A stretch of DNA of 64,000 nucleotides from Flavobacteriaceae bacterium (GTDB taxonomy: Bacteria > Bacteroidota > Bacteroidia > Flavobacteriales > Flavobacteriaceae): NCBI GenBank assembly GCA_016744415.1, contig JADGEL010000001.1:496001-560000 (forward strand). The letters are read 5' to 3'. A program made the position numbers and the translations under genes. How positions within the stretch are numbered: the first letter of the stretch is position 1; every line of letters starts with the position of its first letter. This document shows, one piece after another, positions 44,382 through 53,309 of the stretch. A model generated the notes under the pieces. That model saw nothing but the letters and a program-made list of their open reading frames with translations. It had not been told where the DNA came from and ran no database searches.

Positions 44382-45722
44382 ATGAATTGGGAACAACTCC
44401 TATCATTGAAACGCTATGGCGATACTGAAATCAGATTAAGAAAAAATCAAGACGAAACTCGTTTGGGCTTTGAAGTAGATTACGACCGTATTATCTTTTC
44501 AGATTCTTTTAGAAGCTTGCAAGATAAAACACAAGTAGTACCATTATCTAAAACCGATTTTGTGCATACCCGATTAACTCATAGTTTAGAGGTAAGTGTT
44601 GTAGCGAGATCTCTAGGTAGAATTATCGGAAAAAAATTGATCGAAAAATATCCAGACTTAAAAGAAAAAGGATATCAAGCCAATGATTTTGGAGCTATCG
44701 TTGCTGCTGCAGCTTTAGCACACGATATTGGAAACCCTCCTTTTGGACACTCTGGAGAAAAAGCAATTGGCGAATATTTTAAAACAGGAAACGGACAACA
44801 GTTTAAAAAAGAATTGACCGATAAACAATGGCAAGATTTAATCGATTTTGAAGGGAATGCCAATGGATTTAAAATTTTAACCGAAAACAGAGAAGGAGTT
44901 AAGGGAGGCTTACGATTGTCTTACGCCACATTAGGTGCTTTTATGAAATACCCAAAAGAATCACTTCCAAAAAAACCGAGCAGTCATATTGTAGATAAAA
45001 AATACGGTGTCTTTCAATCAGAAGTAGAAGCATTTAAAGATGTTGTTGAAACCTTAGGCTTACCAACTCTTAGAGAAAATAAAGATTTAGCTTTTCAAAG
45101 ACACCCTTTGGCATTTTTAGTTGAAGCTGCTGATGATATTTGTTATACAATCATTGATTTTGAAGACGGAATAAACCTTGGGTTGATAGAAGAAGAATTT
45201 GCCTTAGAGTATCTTATCAATTTGGTTAGAGATAACATCAATACAGAAAAATATTACCAATTAAAATCTAAAAAAGACAGAGTCAGTTATTTGAGAGCTC
45301 TGGCTATTGGAAATTTAATAAATGAAGCCGCAACCATTTTTTTAGAAAATGAAACTCTTATTTTAAATGGTGATTATAATAATTCTTTGTTAGATAAGTG
45401 TAAGTATGAAGCACAGGTTAACGATATTATTAAAATAAGTATTGAGCGTATTTATAGAAGCAAAGAAGTTGTTGAAAAAGAAGTTGCAGGCTACAGAGTA
45501 TTGTCCGATTTATTAGACGTATTTATTACCGCAATTAATAACACGTATAATGGAACCGCATCTAATTATGATAAATTGATCTTGCAATTTTTGCCAGAAA
45601 ACTACAGAATACAAAGAGAATACTTATACGATCGAATAAGTATTGCTTGTAGCTTTCTCTCTATTATGTCTGATAGTTACGCAATCTTAATACACAAAAA
45701 GATTAAAGGAGAGGTTTTTTAA
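44382..45722 (+). CDS. dgt: Deoxyguanosinetriphosphate triphosphohydrolase (dNTPase)
   Basis: A 446-residue HD-superfamily enzyme that hydrolyses dGTP or other dNTPs to nucleoside and triphosphate. The metal-binding HD motif is in AALAHDIGNPPFGHSGEKAIG, preceded by the His in DFVHTRLTHSLEVS; the later Asp is in EAADDICYTIIDFEDG. The length fits the type 1 dNTPases. The start at 44382 gives MNWEQLLSLKRYGD, typical of the family. A near -7 TATCTTG is at 44355-44361. The gene shares its spacer with the receptor promoter but reads the other way. Confidence 0.93.
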   Translation: MNWEQLLSLKRYGDTEIRLRKNQDETRLGFEVDYDRIIFSDSFRSLQDKTQVVPLSKTDFVHTRLTHSLEVSVVARSLGRIIGKKLIEKYPDLKEKGYQANDFGAIVAAAALAHDIGNPPFGHSGEKAIGEYFKTGNGQQFKKELTDKQWQDLIDFEGNANGFKILTENREGVKGGLRLSYATLGAFMKYPKESLPKKPSSHIVDKKYGVFQSEVEAFKDVVETLGLPTLRENKDLAFQRHPLAFLVEAADDICYTIIDFEDGINLGLIEEEFALEYLINLVRDNINTEKYYQLKSKKDRVSYLRALAIGNLINEAATIFLENETLILNGDYNNSLLDKCKYEAQVNDIIKISIERIYRSKEVVEKEVAGYRVLSDLLDVFITAINNTYNGTASNYDKLILQFLPENYRIQREYLYDRISIACSFLSIMSDSYAILIHKKIKGEVF

Positions 45723-45737
45723 TTTAACATTGTTTAA

Positions 45738-45767
45738 TTGGCAATAAACACATTATTAGTATATTTG
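45738..45767 (+). promoter_or_regulatory. Full-consensus promoter of the T9SS-exported protein
   Basis: TTG at 45738-45740, a 19-nt spacer and TATATTTG at 45760-45767 fit the Bacteroidota sigma-A promoter (-33 TTG, -7 TAnnTTTG) exactly. The ATG at 45806 gives a leader of about 32 nt. Confidence 0.72.
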
Positions 45768-45805
45768 CTAACACTCAAAAAAAACGAACTACAAAATTAA
45801 CAAAA

Positions 45806-48800
45806 ATGAAAAAAAAATTACTTATTGCAAGTAGTATTGCAACATTGATAATTTTAGGATTGGTATTACAAACCAACTCTAAATCGACAAACGAAATTGA
45901 TGCTTTAAGAGAAAAGCATATATCTTTTTTAGATAACAGTCCTTTTAAAGAAAGTCAAAAACTTTCTAAAAAAGATAGAAAGGCTAATGGACTACCTCCT
46001 AATAGCTACAATGAGATGATGTGGGATTTAACGATGGACCCTGCAACTGGAAAGCCAGAAAAAGAACGCTTATTTGCCTTACAAGAATCATTGACAGAGC
46101 AATTTAATCGTGTTCCTGGAGAAAACACCAACAGTTGGGAAGAAAGAGGTCCAGACAATGTAGGTGGTAGAACAAGAGCTATTATGTACGATCCAAACGA
46201 TGGAGCTAATGGATACAAACGTGTTTTTGCAGCTGGTGTTAGTGGAGGATTGTGGGTAATGGACGATATTACAAATGCTGCCTCTACTTGGGCTGAAGTT
46301 GGAATTCCACAAAATTTAGCAATTACATGTATAGCCTACGACCCAAATGATACTCAAACTTTTTATGTAGGTACAGGTGAATCGTATGTTGGTGGTGATG
46401 TTAACGGAAACGGTGTTTGGAAATCTTCTGATGGTGGTACCTCTTGGTCTCATGTTTTTGGAGGCACAACTGGAGCAACTGTTTTTCAAGCAAATGCGGC
46501 TGTTACTGTAAATAGCCCTGGAAGTATTGCAGGTGATTATCCTGCCATTTTAGCTACGGCATTTGGAGGTCAATTAGGTTCTCCGGTTACTGGAAACTTA
46601 GTGTTAGTTGCTGATGGTACAGGAGTCTCTGAAGATGCGTGTGAAGCATTAACTAATGGAGCTGCTCTTAATGGAAATATTGCAGTAATTAGAAGAGGGG
46701 ATTGTGCTTTTGTAGATAAAATAAACAGAGCTCAAAATGCAGGTGCAATTGGTGTAATTATGGTAAATAATATTGCCGGTTTACCAATTTCAATGGGTGG
46801 TACTGACGCAGGTATTACGATTCCTTCGGTTATGATTTCTAGAGATGAAGGAAATATAATTATTGCTGAATTAGCTAGTGGCGTTAATGCAACACTAGAC
46901 CTTTCTGGAGCAAGTTTTGCAGGGACAAACGTACCTGGAGTTCATCATATTAATGATATTAAAGTTCGTGACGCTGGTGAAGGTGTAAGCGAAGTATATG
47001 TAGCCGCATCTTCTACAGTTTATGCAGATGCAAACCCTCGAAATTGGTTTGGTATAGAAGATTTTGGTTTGTATAAATCTTCTGATGATGGTGCTAATTG
47101 GGGTAAAATGGATCTAGGTTTAACAACTGAAGGAACTACTTTTGAACCAAACGATATTGAAATTAGTGTTGATAATACTATTTGGATAGGTACAGAAGTT
47201 AATCCTTTTGGTCATGGTGGCGGAACTGTACTAACATCAACTGATGGTGTTACGTTTACTAAAGCATGGTCTAGAGTATTAGCAACTAATGAAATAGGAA
47301 GTCGTACACAAATCGCTGTTTCAGGCACCAATGCCAATGTTATTTATGTATTAATGACACAATCAACAGGTGATGCCTTGTATATGGCAAAAACTAACAA
47401 TGCGTTTACAAATAGAATTACTTTTGTTGCACAACCTGAAGATGATGATACCGCTACACGAGTTGATGGTGATTTTACTGGAGGTCAAGGTTTTTATGAT
47501 TTAATGTTAGAAGTAGACCCTACTGATGACACCATAGTTTATGTTGGTGGAATTAATTTGTTTAGAGCAACAAGTTCAGGTAATATCGTTGGAAATTGGG
47601 ATCAATTATCTCATTGGTATGGTGGTTTTGGATATCAATCTGTACACTCTGATCAACATGCTTTAGCCTTCCACCCAACTGATCCTGACCAAGGAGTATT
47701 TGGTAATGATGGAGGAATTTATTTTGCAAGCACATTGTCTTCTGGAACAACTGGAATATCTGCACGAAATAATAATTACAATACTTTACAATTTTATAAA
47801 GGAGCTATTGGACAAGAAGTTGGTAACGAAAAATTATTAGCTGGAGCTCAAGATAATGGTTCCCAATTAATTAATAATGCATCTGCAGGTATTGGTGGCT
47901 CTACAGAAATTGGCGGCGGTGATGGTGCCTATGTGTTTATTGATAGAGATAATGAATATATGATTAGCTCATATGTATATAATGTGTATAGATATCATAA
48001 TTACACTACCGGAAATCAAATTTATTCGATTTCAGGAGATCAGGCAAATGGAGCATTTATCAATCCTGCTGCACTAGATAGTGATAATAATATTTTATAT
48101 GCCGATGGTACTTCTGGAGGAACAACATATCAAATTTTTAGATATACATTAGGAGGTGCATCAGCAGCAAAAGCTACTTTAGCAAATGCTGAATTAACTA
48201 GACAACCAACAGCATTTAAACCATCCACATTTACTACAACTACGTTATTTGTGGGGCAAAATGATGGTAAATTAATAAAAATGCTCAATGCAAATGCATC
48301 ACCAACATGGTCAGATCTTACAGGTCCAGATTTTGTGGGTAGTATTTCTTGTATCGAGCTAGGTGAAACCGAGAATGATATTTTTGTAACCTTTTATAAT
48401 TATGGTGTTAAAAGTATTTATTACTCTGCAGACGGTGGAACTAGTTGGGCAAGTAAAGAAGGAAATTTACCAGACATTCCTGTAAGAGCAATTTTACAAA
48501 ATCCTTTAAACGCTGAAGAAGTAATTGTAGGAACAGATTTAGGTGTTTGGGCAACAAAAGATTTTTCTAGCGTAAACCCTACTTGGTATCAATCACAAGA
48601 TGGAATGAAAGATGTTGTAGTAACTAGTTTTGATTTAAGAACAGCAGACAACACTGTTTTAGCATCTACTTATGGTAGAGGAATGTTTACAGGTACATTT
48701 GATGCGACAGCATCAGGATTATCCGTTGATGATTTTTCTCAAAATAACTTGATTAAAATCTATCCAACAGTTTCTAGTGGAGAGATTACAATTGCTCCAA

Positions 48801-48985
48801 CGTCAGAAGTTAGAGCTGGTGATTTAAATATTTTTGATGTAAACGGAAGAGAAGTTCATGCTTCTAATCTTGATTTTGCAACAGGCGCAACACAACATTT
48901 ATCATTGAATTTAGCAAGTGGAGTTTATATTGTAAAATTCACTGCCAATGATGTTCAATCTACTCAAAAGATTATTATTGAGTAA
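45806..48985 (+). CDS. Large secreted protein with sialidase/VPS10-like repeats, PA domain and T9SS type A sorting domain
   Basis: A 1059-residue exported protein. The N-terminal signal (MKKKLLIASSIATLIILGLVLQ) is followed by beta-propeller-type repeats like those of VPS10/sortilin or BNR proteins (WEERGPDNVGGRTRAIMYDPN, GVWKSSDGGTSWSHVF, GLYKSSDDGANWGKM and YYSADGGTSWAS). A protease-associated domain is inserted at about 235-355 (ALNGNIAVIRRGDCAFVDKINRAQNAGAIGVIMVNN). The last about 75 residues (LIKIYPTVSSGEITI, then GREVHASNLD and SGVYIVKFT ending IIIE) are a T9SS type A sorting domain. No protease active site is seen; a surface-bound or secreted adhesion or recognition role is likely. It has its own promoter and terminator. 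Confidence 0.92.
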   Translation: MKKKLLIASSIATLIILGLVLQTNSKSTNEIDALREKHISFLDNSPFKESQKLSKKDRKANGLPPNSYNEMMWDLTMDPATGKPEKERLFALQESLTEQFNRVPGENTNSWEERGPDNVGGRTRAIMYDPNDGANGYKRVFAAGVSGGLWVMDDITNAASTWAEVGIPQNLAITCIAYDPNDTQTFYVGTGESYVGGDVNGNGVWKSSDGGTSWSHVFGGTTGATVFQANAAVTVNSPGSIAGDYPAILATAFGGQLGSPVTGNLVLVADGTGVSEDACEALTNGAALNGNIAVIRRGDCAFVDKINRAQNAGAIGVIMVNNIAGLPISMGGTDAGITIPSVMISRDEGNIIIAELASGVNATLDLSGASFAGTNVPGVHHINDIKVRDAGEGVSEVYVAASSTVYADANPRNWFGIEDFGLYKSSDDGANWGKMDLGLTTEGTTFEPNDIEISVDNTIWIGTEVNPFGHGGGTVLTSTDGVTFTKAWSRVLATNEIGSRTQIAVSGTNANVIYVLMTQSTGDALYMAKTNNAFTNRITFVAQPEDDDTATRVDGDFTGGQGFYDLMLEVDPTDDTIVYVGGINLFRATSSGNIVGNWDQLSHWYGGFGYQSVHSDQHALAFHPTDPDQGVFGNDGGIYFASTLSSGTTGISARNNNYNTLQFYKGAIGQEVGNEKLLAGAQDNGSQLINNASAGIGGSTEIGGGDGAYVFIDRDNEYMISSYVYNVYRYHNYTTGNQIYSISGDQANGAFINPAALDSDNNILYADGTSGGTTYQIFRYTLGGASAAKATLANAELTRQPTAFKPSTFTTTTLFVGQNDGKLIKMLNANASPTWSDLTGPDFVGSISCIELGETENDIFVTFYNYGVKSIYYSADGGTSWASKEGNLPDIPVRAILQNPLNAEEVIVGTDLGVWATKDFSSVNPTWYQSQDGMKDVVVTSFDLRTADNTVLASTYGRGMFTGTFDATASGLSVDDFSQNNLIKIYPTVSSGEITIAPTSEVRAGDLNIFDVNGREVHASNLDFATGATQHLSLNLASGVYIVKFTANDVQSTQKIIIE

Positions 48986-49017
48986 TTAAATAAAGACAAT
49001 GGGCCTTTGCCCTAAAT

Positions 49018-49049
49018 AAAAAAAGGGAAGCAATTGCTTCCCTTTTTTT
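49018..49049. terminator. Bidirectional terminator between the T9SS gene and dxs
   Basis: A 14-bp stem (AAAAAAAGGGAAGC with GCTTCCCTTTTTTT) and a 4-nt AATT loop; T runs on both strands. It serves both convergent genes (stops at 48985 and 49097). Confidence 0.85.
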
Positions 49050-49096
49050 GTCATTATGAATTTATTTCAAAAACTAATACTCCTTTACTTTAAGGA

Positions 49097-50869
49097 TTAA
49101 AGAATGCCTTCAATTGCCTTTAAAATAGATTTTTTATCCAACCCAACAATTTCTTGAAGTTCAGACATTTTTCCCTGTTCAATAAAATTATCAGGAACCC
49201 CTAAAATCTTAATGGTTTTGTTTTGATAATTATTTTCTGATGTAAATTCTAAAATTGCACTTCCAAATCCACCAACAATAGTTCCATCTTCAATGGTGAT
49301 GATTTTATCAAATTTTTTAAAGATTTGATGTAGTTTTTTTACATCCAAAGGTTTCACAAAACGCATATTAAAATGTGAGATGGTATTTTTTGGTAGCGCT
49401 TTTTCTAATTCAAAAATTGTATTTCCGATTGTTCCAATTGTTAAAACAGCAACTCTATTTCCTGATGATAATTTCTCAGCTACACTAATTTCCATTTTTT
49501 CAAAAGGAGTTTTCCAATCAATTGTAGTTCCTCTTCCTCTCGGGTAACGAATTGCAATTGGATGCTTCAATCCTAATTGAGCAGTGTACATTATATTGCG
49601 TAATTCTCTTTCGTTCATCGGAGCAAAAATGATGAGATTTGGAATTAATCGTAAATAGGAAATATCAAAAACTCCATGATGTGTTGCGCCATCTTCGCCT
49701 ACCAATCCTGCTCTGTCTAAACAAAATATCACCGGTAAATTTTGTAATGCGACATCATGAATTATTTGGTCATATGCCCGCTGTAAAAAAGTAGAGTAAA
49801 TATTACAGAAAGGAATCATTCCTTGAGTTGCTAATCCAGCTGACAGCGTTACAGCATGTTGCTCAGCAATACCAACATCAAAAGCTCTTTCAGAAAATTC
49901 TGACAGCATATATTTTAATGAGCTACCTGTTGGCATTGCAGGAGTAATCCCTACAATGTTTTTATTTATTTTAGCTAATTCCACCAATGTCAATCCAAAT
50001 ACATCTTGGTATTTAGGTGCTAAAACTTCATTGGCATTAGTGATAATCTCTCCTGTTTTTACATCAAATTTTCCAGGTGCATGATATGTAACCTGATCAT
50101 TTTCGGCTTTTTCTAAGCCCTTTCCTTTAGTAGTAATGATGTGTAAAAACTTAGGGCCTTTAACCGATTTTAATCTTTCTAATTCAGATAAAACCGCATC
50201 CAAATTATTCCCATCTATTGGGCCGGAATAATTAAAGTTTAACGCTTCAATAATATTATTTTTCCGAACAGATTTACCCGCTTTTACATTGGTGAAATAT
50301 TCTTTCAAAGCTCCAACACTTGGGTCTATTCCCATAGCGTTATCATTTAAGATAATCAACAGGTTTGCATCTGAAACACCCGCATGATTTAAACCTTCAA
50401 ATGCCATTCCTGAAGCTATAGAAGCATCACCAATAACCGCGATGTGCTGTTTTTTAAAATCGCCTTTTAATTTTGATGCGATTGCCATTCCGAGTGCTGC
50501 TGATATTGAAGTAGAGCTATGTCCAACTCCAAAAGCATCATATTCGCTTTCGCTTATTTTTGGGAAACCTGAGATTCCACCCAACTGTCGGTTGGTATGA
50601 AAAATGTTTTTTCTCCCAGTTAAAATTTTATGACCATAAGCTTGATGTCCAACATCCCAAACTAACAAATCATTTGGCGTATCAAAAATATAGTGAAGTG
50701 CAACCGTTAATTCTACAACGCCTAAACTCGCACCTAAATGCCCTTCTTTTGTTGCTACAATTTCAATAATAAATTGTCGTAATTCTTTGGCAACTTTATG
50801 CAACTCTTTTTTAGAAAGTTTACGTAAATCGTATGGATTGTTAATATGTTGTAGTGGCCTGCTTTTCAC
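49097..50869 (-). CDS. dxs: 1-deoxy-D-xylulose-5-phosphate synthase
   Basis: A 590-residue thiamine-diphosphate enzyme that starts the MEP isoprenoid pathway from pyruvate and glyceraldehyde-3-phosphate. Visible are EGHLGASLGVVELTVALHY, the VGHQAYGHKILTGR region, the thiamine motif GDASIASGMAFEGLN ending in LNDNAMGID, and the transketolase central segment DVGIAEQHAVTLSAGLA. The length is slightly under the usual 620. Start at 50869 fits MKSRPLQHINNPYDLRKL, typical of Bacteroidota. It is divergent from the tryptophanase gene and monocistronic. Confidence 0.96.
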   Translation of the reverse strand: MKSRPLQHINNPYDLRKLSKKELHKVAKELRQFIIEIVATKEGHLGASLGVVELTVALHYIFDTPNDLLVWDVGHQAYGHKILTGRKNIFHTNRQLGGISGFPKISESEYDAFGVGHSSTSISAALGMAIASKLKGDFKKQHIAVIGDASIASGMAFEGLNHAGVSDANLLIILNDNAMGIDPSVGALKEYFTNVKAGKSVRKNNIIEALNFNYSGPIDGNNLDAVLSELERLKSVKGPKFLHIITTKGKGLEKAENDQVTYHAPGKFDVKTGEIITNANEVLAPKYQDVFGLTLVELAKINKNIVGITPAMPTGSSLKYMLSEFSERAFDVGIAEQHAVTLSAGLATQGMIPFCNIYSTFLQRAYDQIIHDVALQNLPVIFCLDRAGLVGEDGATHHGVFDISYLRLIPNLIIFAPMNERELRNIMYTAQLGLKHPIAIRYPRGRGTTIDWKTPFEKMEISVAEKLSSGNRVAVLTIGTIGNTIFELEKALPKNTISHFNMRFVKPLDVKKLHQIFKKFDKIITIEDGTIVGGFGSAILEFTSENNYQNKTIKILGVPDNFIEQGKMSELQEIVGLDKKSILKAIEGIL

Positions 50870-50950
50870 AAAACAAAACTACAATATTTTATTGCTGATT
50901 TACACATAAGATTTATAATATAATGACCTTATAATTTTATAAATAAAGTA

Positions 50951-50958
50951 TACCTTTG
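50951..50958 (+). promoter_or_regulatory. TAnnTTTG -7 element of the tnaA leader transcript
   Basis: TACCTTTG, perfect match, 21 nt before the small leader ORF at 50979 and 166 nt before the tnaA start. This long leader contrasts with the short leaders elsewhere in the window. Confidence 0.6.
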
Positions 50959-50978
50959 CGGGTATAGATTTATATTTT

Positions 50979-51053
50979 ATGAGTGCTATCATTAAAAATA
51001 TTTTTTTAAAGGATGTGGGTCTGAACATCAAAAGACCCGATGACTTGGTTTAA
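50979..51053 (+). CDS. Candidate leader peptide upstream of tryptophanase
   Basis: A 24-codon ORF with ATG and TAA, starting MSAIIKN and ending KRPDDLV. It lies about 14 nt after the expected transcription start and stops 70 nt before tnaA. A 6-bp hairpin (GGGTCT at 51017-51022 with AGACCC at 51033-51038) falls inside its second half. The stretch after its stop is pyrimidine-rich and poor in G. It has no Trp and no terminal Pro, so it is not the TnaC peptide of enterobacteria. I infer a translated leader that senses an unknown signal; an RNA element or a chance ORF are alternatives. Confidence 0.42.
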   Translation: MSAIIKNIFLKDVGLNIKRPDDLV

Positions 51054-51123
51054 AATTTCTTCATTTTTTAGAGATTCTTTTCTCTTTTATTTTACTACTT
51101 ATTATTAATATTTAAATTACGCA

Positions 51124-52503
51124 ATGATGAATTTACCATACGCAGAACCATACAAAATTAAAATGGTTGAATACATAAAAAAATCAACTGTTGAGCAACG
51201 AAAAGAATGGATTAAAGAAGCCGACTATAATTTATTTAACCTTTCTTCTGATAAGGTTTTTATTGACTTATTAACTGATTCTGGAACGGGAGCAATGAGC
51301 AATAATCAATGGGCTGCAATGATGAGCGGAGATGAAAGTTATGCAGGTTCATCATCTTTTTTAAAGCTAAAGGAAGTTGTTAAAAAAATAACAGGGTTCT
51401 CTCATTTTTTACCTACTCATCAAGGGAGGGCTGCAGAAAATGTTTTGTTTTCAGCAATAGTAAAAGAGGGAGATATTATCCCTGGAAATTCACATTTTGA
51501 TACAACTAAAGGGCATATAGAATTTAGGAAAGCAACAGCTATTGATTGTACAATTAATGAGGCTTTTGACACTTCTGTTATTCATCCTTTTAAAGGAAAC
51601 GTTGATTTAGAAAAGCTCAAAAAAGTATTAAAAGAAAACTCAAAAGAGAAAATACCATTTGTAATCCTCACAATAACATGTAATAGTTCTGGCGGTCAAC
51701 CTGTTTCTATGCAGAATGTAAAAGAGGTGTCAAGTGTCTGTAAATCCTTTAATATACCATTATATTTTGATTCTGCAAGATTTGCTGAAAATGCCTATTT
51801 TATTAAAAAGAGAGAAAAGGGTTATGAAGATAAAACGATTAAAGAAATAGCCAAAGAGCTTTTTAGTTATGGTGATGGAATGACTATGAGTGCCAAAAAA
51901 GATGGGTTGGTAAATATGGGTGGGTTTATAGCTTTGAATGATGAAGAAGTATATAAAAAAGCTACGGTATACAATATTATGTTTGAAGGGTTTATTACCT
52001 ATGGAGGCATGAATGGTAGAGATATGGCTGCCTTAGCGGTAGGTCTTGATGAAGCAACTGAATTTGTTTATTTAGAAAGCAGAATTGGACAAGTCTCTTA
52101 TTTAGGAGAAAAACTAATAGAACTTGATATCCCTGTACAGCATCCTATTGGAGGACATGCGATTTTTATTGATGCAAATAAATTTGTTCCTACTATTCCA
52201 AGAAATGAATATAGAGCTCAAGCTTTGGCAATTGAACTTTATATTTTAGGCGGAATAAGAGGTGTTGAAATAGGAACAGTTTTGGCAGATAGAGATCCGT
52301 TTACTCGTAAAAACAGATATCCAGAACTAGAATTAGTTAGATTGGCAATTCCACGCAGAACCTACTCACAGAATCATATGGATTATATAGTAGCTGTTTT
52401 AAAAAACATACATGATACAAGAGATCAAGCCAAGACAGGTTATAGAATAATTGATGAAGCACCAATTATGAGACATTTCACTGTGAAATTTGAAAAAATA
52501 TAA
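51124..52503 (+). CDS. tnaA: Tryptophanase (tryptophan indole-lyase)
   Basis: A 459-residue PLP enzyme that splits tryptophan into indole, pyruvate and ammonia. It aligns by eye with E. coli TnaA along its length: FIDLLTDSGTGAMS, PTHQGRAAENVLFS, SSGGQPVSMQNVKEV, YFDSARFAENAYFI, and the Schiff-base Lys in MSAKKDG (about 258). Late segments are EGFITYGGMNGRDMAALAVGL and LAIPRRTYSQNHMDYI. Tyrosine phenol-lyase is the closest alternative; the resemblance to TnaA is greater. Either ATG of the tandem pair may be used. A 24-codon leader ORF precedes it, and the promoter for tadA lies at its 3' end. No tryptophan permease (tnaB) gene follows. Confidence 0.9.
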   Translation: MMNLPYAEPYKIKMVEYIKKSTVEQRKEWIKEADYNLFNLSSDKVFIDLLTDSGTGAMSNNQWAAMMSGDESYAGSSSFLKLKEVVKKITGFSHFLPTHQGRAAENVLFSAIVKEGDIIPGNSHFDTTKGHIEFRKATAIDCTINEAFDTSVIHPFKGNVDLEKLKKVLKENSKEKIPFVILTITCNSSGGQPVSMQNVKEVSSVCKSFNIPLYFDSARFAENAYFIKKREKGYEDKTIKEIAKELFSYGDGMTMSAKKDGLVNMGGFIALNDEEVYKKATVYNIMFEGFITYGGMNGRDMAALAVGLDEATEFVYLESRIGQVSYLGEKLIELDIPVQHPIGGHAIFIDANKFVPTIPRNEYRAQALAIELYILGGIRGVEIGTVLADRDPFTRKNRYPELELVRLAIPRRTYSQNHMDYIVAVLKNIHDTRDQAKTGYRIIDEAPIMRHFTVKFEKI

Positions 52504-52517
52504 TTTTGTTATTTTTG
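52490..52517 (+). promoter_or_regulatory. Promoter of tadA overlapping the end of tnaA
   Basis: TTG at 52490-52492, a 17-nt spacer and TATTTTTG at 52510-52517. The -33 lies in the last codons of tnaA, and the ATG of tadA follows 18 nt after the -7 element. Confidence 0.65.
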
Positions 52518-52535
52518 TTGTTGAATTTATAAACT

Positions 52536-52985
52536 ATGCATAACCCATTCGACGATACTTATTTTATGAAACGCGCTTTGCAAGAAGCGCAACAAGCCTA
52601 TGATTTAGGAGAAGTTCCTGTTGGGGCAGTTATTGTTTGTAAAGATCAAATTATTGCCAGAGCTCATAACTTAACAGAAACATTGAATGATGTTACAGCA
52701 CATGCCGAAATGCAAGCTTTTACATCTGCTTCTGATTTTTTAGGCGGCAAATATTTAAATGACTGCACCTTATATGTAACTATAGAACCTTGTCAAATGT
52801 GTGCAGGTGCGAGTTATTGGGCACAGATCGGAAAAATTGTTTTTGGGGCAAGAGATGTACAACGTGGTTGTATTACAATGAAAACGACATTGCATCCTAA
52901 AACAAAAATGATAGGTGGAATATTAGAAGAAGAATGTGGAAAACTGTTATCTCGGTTTTTTGTGGAGAAACGTAATTTGAATTGA
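52536..52985 (+). CDS. tadA: tRNA-specific adenosine deaminase
   Basis: A 149-residue zinc deaminase that converts the wobble adenosine of tRNA-Arg(ACG) to inosine. The zinc and catalytic residues are His56 and Glu58 in THAEMQ-type AHAEMQAF, and Cys86/Cys89 in EPCQMC. EVPVGAVIV precedes the active site as usual. The C-terminus (LLSRFFVEKR) is normal. It is separated from tnaA by 32 nt with a promoter of its own, so it can be expressed apart from tnaA. Confidence 0.93.
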   Translation: MHNPFDDTYFMKRALQEAQQAYDLGEVPVGAVIVCKDQIIARAHNLTETLNDVTAHAEMQAFTSASDFLGGKYLNDCTLYVTIEPCQMCAGASYWAQIGKIVFGARDVQRGCITMKTTLHPKTKMIGGILEEECGKLLSRFFVEKRNLN

Positions 52986-52986
52986 T

Positions 52987-53058
52987 TGTCATTCCTGCAA
53001 AAGCAGGAATCTATTTGTAAGTAGCAAGTTATGGATTCCCGTTTTCACGGGAATGACA
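52987..53058. repeat. Dispersed intergenic repeat with two hairpins
   Basis: Ends form an inverted repeat (TGTCATTCC and GGAATGACA). Inside are two hairpins: ATTCCTGC-AAAA-GCAGGAAT at 52991-53010 and ATTCCCGT-TTTC-ACGGGAAT at 53035-53054. The second hairpin recurs at 58879 and 60212. Located just after tadA; it may also slow or end transcription. Confidence 0.7.
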
Positions 53059-53065
53059 AAGCTAT

Positions 53066-53290
53066 CTATTTTTGGCTATCTCGCATCTTTTCCAAACTCT
53101 CTTTGGTAATCATATATTTTTTAACATCCTTTCCTTTCCAATGATGATAAGAAAATAGTGGAATCACAATAAAAAAGATTCCTAAAACACCAAAACCAAT
53201 AAACTTTTCTGAAAATTCACTTTCAATTAAAAACCCTGTAATGATACTTCCAAAAGAAAGAATTGTAAATACTATAATAATATATTTCAT
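53066..53290 (-). CDS. Small membrane protein, unknown
   Basis: A 74-residue protein with two hydrophobic segments (about 1-22 and 30-48) followed by a basic, soluble tail (HHWKGKDVKKYMITKESLEKMRDSQK). No family is recognised. It is 19 nt downstream of the chloride-channel gene on the same strand, so it may be co-transcribed. The ORF is short; the membrane pattern and the basic tail make it more likely real than chance. Confidence 0.55.
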   Translation of the reverse strand: MKYIIIVFTILSFGSIITGFLIESEFSEKFIGFGVLGIFFIVIPLFSYHHWKGKDVKKYMITKESLEKMRDSQK

Positions 53291-53309
53291 TGTTCAAAAA
53301 ATTAAAAAT

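Noticed and set aside
51054-51123. CTCTTTTATTTT before tnaA as a boxA/antitermination site like that of E. coli tna
   Set aside because: Short and composed of the same bases as the surrounding pyrimidine-rich spacer; the leader peptide also lacks the TnaC Trp, so the E. coli model cannot be carried over.
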